From Gammaproteobacteria bacterium (GTDB taxonomy: Bacteria > Pseudomonadota > Gammaproteobacteria > GCF-002020875), in the NCBI GenBank assembly GCA_018671205.1, contig JABHIC010000286.1, positions 1 through 9,062 on the forward strand: DNA of 9,062 nt, in the 5' to 3' direction. Shown here in pieces: positions 5,834-9,062 of this stretch. The notes beneath the pieces were generated by a model. That model made no database searches. It had not been told where the DNA came from and was given only the letters and a program-made list of their open reading frames with translations. Position numbers and translations under genes: made by a program. Positions within the stretch are counted from its first letter, which is position 1, and each line of letters opens with the position of its first letter.

Positions 5834-6664
5834 CTACTCCAGTGATAGACCTTTACATGGAATGGTGTGCCACCGGGGCGGTTCACAATCGATCTGTAGC
5901 GCGGTAAGTTTCCCTCCCCAGAGACAGCCGCTGTCCAGCGCATAGACATTCTCCTCCTGCTGTATCTGCAGGGTAGACCAGTGACCAAAGAGAATCCGTG
6001 CAGAGCGGCTCTTTCGTTTCGGAATACGAAACCAGGGGCTGTAGCCATCGGGCTGTGTACCAACCCCCCCTTTACTCTTGAGCTCCAGCTTCCCTTTTGC
6101 GCTACAGAACCGAAGCCGGCTCAAGCAGTTGGTGATGTAGCGAAGCCGATCCATCCCTTTCAGATCCTCCCGCCACCGTTTGGGCTTATTGCCGTACATT
6201 CCCTGTAAAAACTCCCGGAACCGGGGACCACGAAGCGTTGCCTCCACCTCAGCGGCATACTGTTGTGCCTCTGGCAGACTCCACTGTGGCGGAAGCCCTG
6301 CATGAATCAGGGTGTAGCCCAGTTTTTCATCATGGTGAAGGAGTGGACGCTGACGCAACCACTGCAACAGTTCGGTGCGCTCATCGGACTCGAGAATGGG
6401 TAATAGCGTATCGAATTTATGGGTATAGCGTTTATCACCCTCCGCCAGTGCCAGCAGGTGAAGATCATGGTTACCCAGTACGGTGATCGCCCGCTCTCCC
6501 AGTGAGCGGACATAGCGTAGCGTCTCCAGTGATTTGGGTCCCCGGTTGACCAGGTCTCCGGCAAACCAGAGTTGATCTTGCTCCGGGTTAAAGCAGATCT
6601 TTTTCAGGAGCCGGTGCAGATCATCCAGCCCCCCCTGAATATCACCGATTGCATAGATAGCCAT
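5834..6664 (-). CDS. apaH: Symmetrical bis(5'-nucleosyl)-tetraphosphatase (Ap4A hydrolase)
   Basis: Cleaves diadenosine tetraphosphate to two ADP and, in E. coli, also removes Np4 caps from RNA. The 276 residues (E. coli 280) show the calcineurin-type phosphoesterase metal motifs in order: GDIQGG (7-12), GDLVNRG (36-42), GNHD (64-67), HAG (121-123), FGHW (226-229), and the ApaH-specific end ALDSGCLWGGKLTAL. The second motif and GNHD place the two metals, and the cytoplasm is the expected location. ATG 6664 begins exactly at the conserved MAIYAIGDIQ; GAGG lies about 10 bases upstream. It ends with tandem TAG TAG. In E. coli apaG precedes it; here rsmA does, 90 bp away, so it may be cotranscribed with rsmA or use a promoter in that gap. 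Confidence 0.96.
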   Translation of the reverse strand: MAIYAIGDIQGGLDDLHRLLKKICFNPEQDQLWFAGDLVNRGPKSLETLRYVRSLGERAITVLGNHDLHLLALAEGDKRYTHKFDTLLPILESDERTELLQWLRQRPLLHHDEKLGYTLIHAGLPPQWSLPEAQQYAAEVEATLRGPRFREFLQGMYGNKPKRWREDLKGMDRLRYITNCLSRLRFCSAKGKLELKSKGGVGTQPDGYSPWFRIPKRKSRSARILFGHWSTLQIQQEENVYALDSGCLWGGKLTALQIDCEPPRWHTIPCKGLSLE

Positions 6665-6685
6665 TATAGGGTGCCTCTGAAAATA

Positions 6686-6696
6686 GTAATTATTAC
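6686..6696. repeat. 11-bp palindrome upstream of apaH
   Basis: GTAAT-T-ATTAC is a perfect palindrome 22 bases before the apaH start, AT-rich, in the rsmA-apaH gap. It may be part of a promoter or operator for apaH or chance in AT-rich sequence. Confidence 0.25.
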
Positions 6697-6744
6697 CTGA
6701 TCACAAGAGAACAGTGTACATGCGAGCAGATGAGGATTCGAGTA

Positions 6745-6772
6745 CAGAGCAAGCCTATTGCGGCCTGCTCTG
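6745..6772 (-). other. Strong hairpin over the rsmA stop codon
   Basis: On the minus strand CAGAGCAGGCC and GGCTTGCTCTG pair over 11 positions with one G-U wobble and a 6-base loop; TCGA on each side can extend the stem. The rsmA stop codon (6755-6757) is inside the structure, in the loop and the top of the 3' arm. No T-run follows, so it is not a classical terminator. It could protect the upstream mRNA from 3' decay, help separate rsmA and apaH expression, or be a degenerate repeat. Confidence 0.6.
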
Positions 6773-7537
6773 ATTCGAGAGGGCTGCGAACCCCTCCAGG
6801 GCAACGGTTTCGGCACGACAGCCCGGATCGACCCCCGCCGCCTCAAACTGCTCTGGTGTAACCCACCCCTTGAGGCTGTTACGAACGGTTTTTCTGCGCT
6901 GGGAGAAGGCCGCAGCCACCAGTTGAGAGAAGTGGCTCTCATCCTCTATGGCTACCGGGGCAATTTTCCAGGGGGTGAGGCGCACTACCGAGGAGTTAAC
7001 CTTGGGAGGGGGGTTGAAGGCGCCCGGACCGATGGTAAAGAGGGGTTCGACCCGGCAGTAGCGCTGTATCATCACCGAGAGACGGCCATAGGTGCGGCTA
7101 TTGGGAGCGGCCGCGAGACGGTCAACCACCTCTTTCTGGAGCAGAAAGTGCATATCCTGAATGCGCGTCTGGTGCTGCAATAGGTGGAAGATCAGTGGGG
7201 TAGAGATATTATAGGGGAGGTTGCCAACGACTCGCAGTGGTCGATCCGGCTCATCGATGGCAGAGAAGTCAAATTTCAGCACATCCGCATTATGCAGCGT
7301 GAGGTTGCCAATGGAGCTACAGCGCTGCTGCAGCTGAGGAATCAGATCCCGATCCAGCTCAATTGCGTGCATCGCGCTCAGTTGAGGAAGAAGCTGACAG
7401 GTGAGTGCCCCCTCTCCGGGGCCGATCTCAATCAGCAGATCCTCTTTCCTGAGTCGAATCGCCGAGACAATTTTCTGGATCACATTCTGATCATGGAGGA
7501 AGTTCTGACCAAAGCGTTTACGTGGGGTGTGGTTCAT
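6755..7537 (-). CDS. rsmA: 16S rRNA (adenine1518/1519-N6) dimethyltransferase
   Basis: RsmA (KsgA) adds four methyl groups to two adjacent adenines in helix 45 of 16S rRNA late in 30S assembly, using S-adenosylmethionine. The 260 residues fit the family. RFGQNFL (8-14) is the conserved N-terminus, EIGPGEGALT (37-46) the cofactor loop, NLPYN (106-110) the catalytic adenine-binding motif, and FSQRRKT (211-217) lies in the RNA-binding C-terminal domain, which ends with the expected DPGCRAET segment. ATG 7537 overlaps the pdxA stop as ATGA, so translation is probably coupled; GAGG within pdxA lies about a dozen bases upstream. The stop codon lies in a strong hairpin. Confidence 0.97.
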   Translation of the reverse strand: MNHTPRKRFGQNFLHDQNVIQKIVSAIRLRKEDLLIEIGPGEGALTCQLLPQLSAMHAIELDRDLIPQLQQRCSSIGNLTLHNADVLKFDFSAIDEPDRPLRVVGNLPYNISTPLIFHLLQHQTRIQDMHFLLQKEVVDRLAAAPNSRTYGRLSVMIQRYCRVEPLFTIGPGAFNPPPKVNSSVVRLTPWKIAPVAIEDESHFSQLVAAAFSQRRKTVRNSLKGWVTPEQFEAAGVDPGCRAETVALEGFAALSNQSRPQ

Positions 7538-8535
7538 TGCTGCAATGCTACCTCAATTGCGGCCTGCAGACTGCCACTACTGGCCAACCCGGTTCCCGCA
7601 AGCTCCAACGCTGTACCGTGGTCTACCGAGGTGCGCAGAAAAGGGAGACCCAGGGTGATATTGACCGATTGACCGAAGCCATCATGCTTCAACACCGGAA
7701 GCCCTTGATCATGGTACATCGCCAGCACCGCATCGGCCTGCTGTAGCTTCTGTTGGGTAAACAGCGTATCCGCTGGGAGGGGGCCCACCAACCTCATCCC
7801 CTGCTCTCTAAAGCTCTCCAGTACCGGGGAGATGACCTCAATCTCTTCACGCCCCATACTTCCCCCCTCTCCCGCATGAGGATTGAGTCCGGCAACCAGG
7901 AGGGTCGGATCAGCAATTCCAAACTGACTCACCAGCCCCTGATGAAGAATAGGGATGATCTGCTCCAGTTTTTTGCGGGTAATTGCCTGAGCCACATCGG
8001 CAAGCGGAAGATGGGTGGTGGCCAGCGCTACCCGCAGGCGCTTATTGACCAGCATCATCACCACCTCATCCGCACCACAGAGGGCCTGTAGATACTCGGT
8101 GTGGCCACTAAAGGGGATCTGCTGGATACCTGCGGGACCACAGGCTCGACAGACCAGCCCCGCCTCCCCAGCACGATTGATGATGCCCTTATGGATCGGC
8201 CCGGTGACCAGCGCGTGATAGCTTCCGCAGAGACAGCCCTCTGTGGCGAGGCGGATGGTCTCCAGGACATAGGCGGCACTGTTGGGGCTGAGTTGGCCGG
8301 GGTGAATGGTGGCCTGCAGGGGAACCGGCCGGATGGAGAGAGTCTGGGCACTCCGTGTGGGTGTGGTGGTGAGCGCTAGCGGGAGTTGCAGCTCTCTGGC
8401 TCGCTGCTGGAGAAGCTCCGGATCGGCGAAGGCGACAATATCATAGTCACGTGGCTGCTGTGCCAGTTGTATAGCCAGATCCGGCCCAATACCAGCGGGT
8501 TCTCCTGGGGTAAAAGCGATCATCCTAGGTGGCAA
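7534..8535 (-). CDS. pdxA: 4-hydroxythreonine-4-phosphate dehydrogenase
   Basis: PdxA oxidises 4-phosphohydroxy-L-threonine with NAD in pyridoxal 5'-phosphate synthesis; the product is joined with deoxyxylulose phosphate by PdxJ. TPGEPAGIGPDL (9-20) is the family signature. The three metal-binding histidines are visible in FSGHTE (H145), LNPHAGEGG (H220) and AMYHDQGLP (H275); RTSVDHGTALELAG (301-314) is the conserved end. The start is taken as TTG 8535, giving PPRMIAFTPGEP, like many relatives; ATG 8523 would give four residues fewer. Neither has a good ribosome site. Odd: residues 124-139 are extra between HKGIINRAG and IPFSGHTE, where E. coli reads directly INDAGIPFTGHTE. The reading frame stays open and all catalytic residues are intact. 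It follows surA by 28 bp and overlaps rsmA by ATGA, so an operon is likely. Confidence 0.96.
   Translation of the reverse strand: MPPRMIAFTPGEPAGIGPDLAIQLAQQPRDYDIVAFADPELLQQRARELQLPLALTTTPTRSAQTLSIRPVPLQATIHPGQLSPNSAAYVLETIRLATEGCLCGSYHALVTGPIHKGIINRAGEAGLVCRACGPAGIQQIPFSGHTEYLQALCGADEVVMMLVNKRLRVALATTHLPLADVAQAITRKKLEQIIPILHQGLVSQFGIADPTLLVAGLNPHAGEGGSMGREEIEVISPVLESFREQGMRLVGPLPADTLFTQQKLQQADAVLAMYHDQGLPVLKHDGFGQSVNITLGLPFLRTSVDHGTALELAGTGLASSGSLQAAIEVALQQ
8119..8166. repeat. 48-bp palindromic in-frame insert within pdxA
   Basis: This GC-rich stretch encodes the 16 extra PdxA residues, including Cys-x-x-Cys (C129, C132). It carries nested inverted arms: GCTGG (8121-8125) with CCAGC (8168-8172), GCGGG (8132-8136) with CCCGC (8159-8163), and an inner GGCT/AGCC. 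A hairpin-forming insert that keeps frame resembles in principle the palindromic elements found inside genes of some bacteria. No second copy is in the window, so its repeat nature is inference. Confidence 0.45.
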
Positions 8536-8563
8536 CCTTGGTTTGATTAGGAGTTACTGAAGA

Positions 8564-9062
8564 TTAAATATCATCCAGACGATACTCAATATACGCCTCA
8601 TCCCTCAGTCGACGTAGCCAGGTCTCTGTCGCCTCACTGATTTTGCGTTTACGGATCATCTGTCGTGCCTGATTGAGCAGAAAGGCCTCGGTATCATCCT
8701 CCTGCTTGCGTTCAATCAGCTGGATGATATGCCAACCATAACGTGATTTGAAGACCGGGCTGATCTGGTTGGGCTGTAGCTTATCCATCTCTCTGACAAA
8801 TTCTGGCACCAGATCCTCTGGATCCTGCCAGCCAAGATCTCCCCCATCCTTGGCCGAGCCATCCTCGGAGTTGGTGCGAGCCAACTCCTCAAAAGATTCT
8901 CCCTCCAAAACCCGCTCGCGGATAATTTCAAGGCGGGCCTGCAGCTCTGAGGCCGTATTCAGCTCACTCGGCTTGATGAGGATATGGCGGGCATGGGTGA
9001 GTGTGACCAGATGGGTATTCCCCTGCTCACGACTCTCCAGCAGGGAGAGCAGATGAAAGCCA
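8564..9062 (-). CDS. surA: Periplasmic chaperone/peptidyl-prolyl isomerase SurA, C-terminal part
   Basis: Only the last 165 codons are in the window; the 5' end lies beyond base 9062. The fragment starts with GFHLLSLLESRE, the end of the first parvulin domain, then THARHILIKPSE opens the second parvulin domain, which runs through GDLGWQDPEDLVPEF and VFKSRYGWHIIQLIERK. The final helix (MIRKRKISEATETWLRRLRDEAYIEYRL) is the C-terminal segment that packs with the chaperone core. SurA escorts outer-membrane proteins through the periplasm to the Bam complex. The position directly upstream of pdxA is the conserved gammaproteobacterial order, with lptD expected further upstream. The stop TAA leaves 28 bp before the pdxA start. 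Confidence 0.95.
   Translation of the reverse strand, partial: GFHLLSLLESREQGNTHLVTLTHARHILIKPSELNTASELQARLEIIRERVLEGESFEELARTNSEDGSAKDGGDLGWQDPEDLVPEFVREMDKLQPNQISPVFKSRYGWHIIQLIERKQEDDTEAFLLNQARQMIRKRKISEATETWLRRLRDEAYIEYRLDDI

Noticed and set aside
6664..6942. 92-codon minus-strand frame at the rsmA-apaH junction as a possible apaG remnant
   Set aside because: Its translation has no ApaG-like residues and most of it is rsmA read in another frame.
7184..7672. 162-codon plus-strand frame opposite rsmA and pdxA
   Set aside because: It lies wholly over two certain genes and crosses their overlap; no recognisable protein.

Overview
The window looks like chromosomal DNA of a gammaproteobacterium. 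The right half keeps the order surA-pdxA-rsmA-apaH on the minus strand, with folA convergent to apaH, which is the arrangement known from Escherichia coli and relatives. The proteins read as clean gammaproteobacterial orthologues. The sequence alone does not name a genus.

Right half (4255-9062), housekeeping. The 3' end of surA (outer-membrane chaperone), pdxA (vitamin B6), rsmA (16S rRNA dimethylation) and apaH (Ap4A hydrolysis) lie head to tail on the minus strand. pdxA and rsmA overlap by the four bases ATGA. apaG, usually found between rsmA and apaH, is absent; the 90-bp gap holds a strong hairpin over the rsmA stop codon instead. folA (plus) ends 10 bp from apaH. thyA (minus) faces away from folA across 243 bp, so the two enzymes of the dTMP/tetrahydrofolate cycle are head to head. 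thyA starts with GTG and folA apparently with TTG.

Middle (1783-4128): a 781-residue hybrid histidine kinase with a periplasmic Tll0287-like (DUF3365) sensor carrying a c-type haem motif, then PAS, HisKA, HATPase and receiver domains. No partner regulator is adjacent.

Left part (1-1751), accessory. An ArsR-family repressor gene and the 5' end of an exported metallo-beta-lactamase-fold protein lie on the minus strand. A 162-bp MITE-like element with TA target duplications separates them, inserted exactly in the arsR stop codon. Removing it in silico restores a tight or overlapping arsR-hydrolase operon. Divergent from arsR is an unrecognised, visibly AT-richer 274-residue gene; the 129-bp gap between them contains three separate dyads.

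The points I would look at first are the MITE in the arsR stop codon, a 16-codon palindromic in-frame insert in pdxA, the orphan gene with its operator-like dyads, and the loss of apaG. I see no CRISPR array, tRNA, rRNA or complete transposase gene. No stretch over 300 bases lacks a gene or element.
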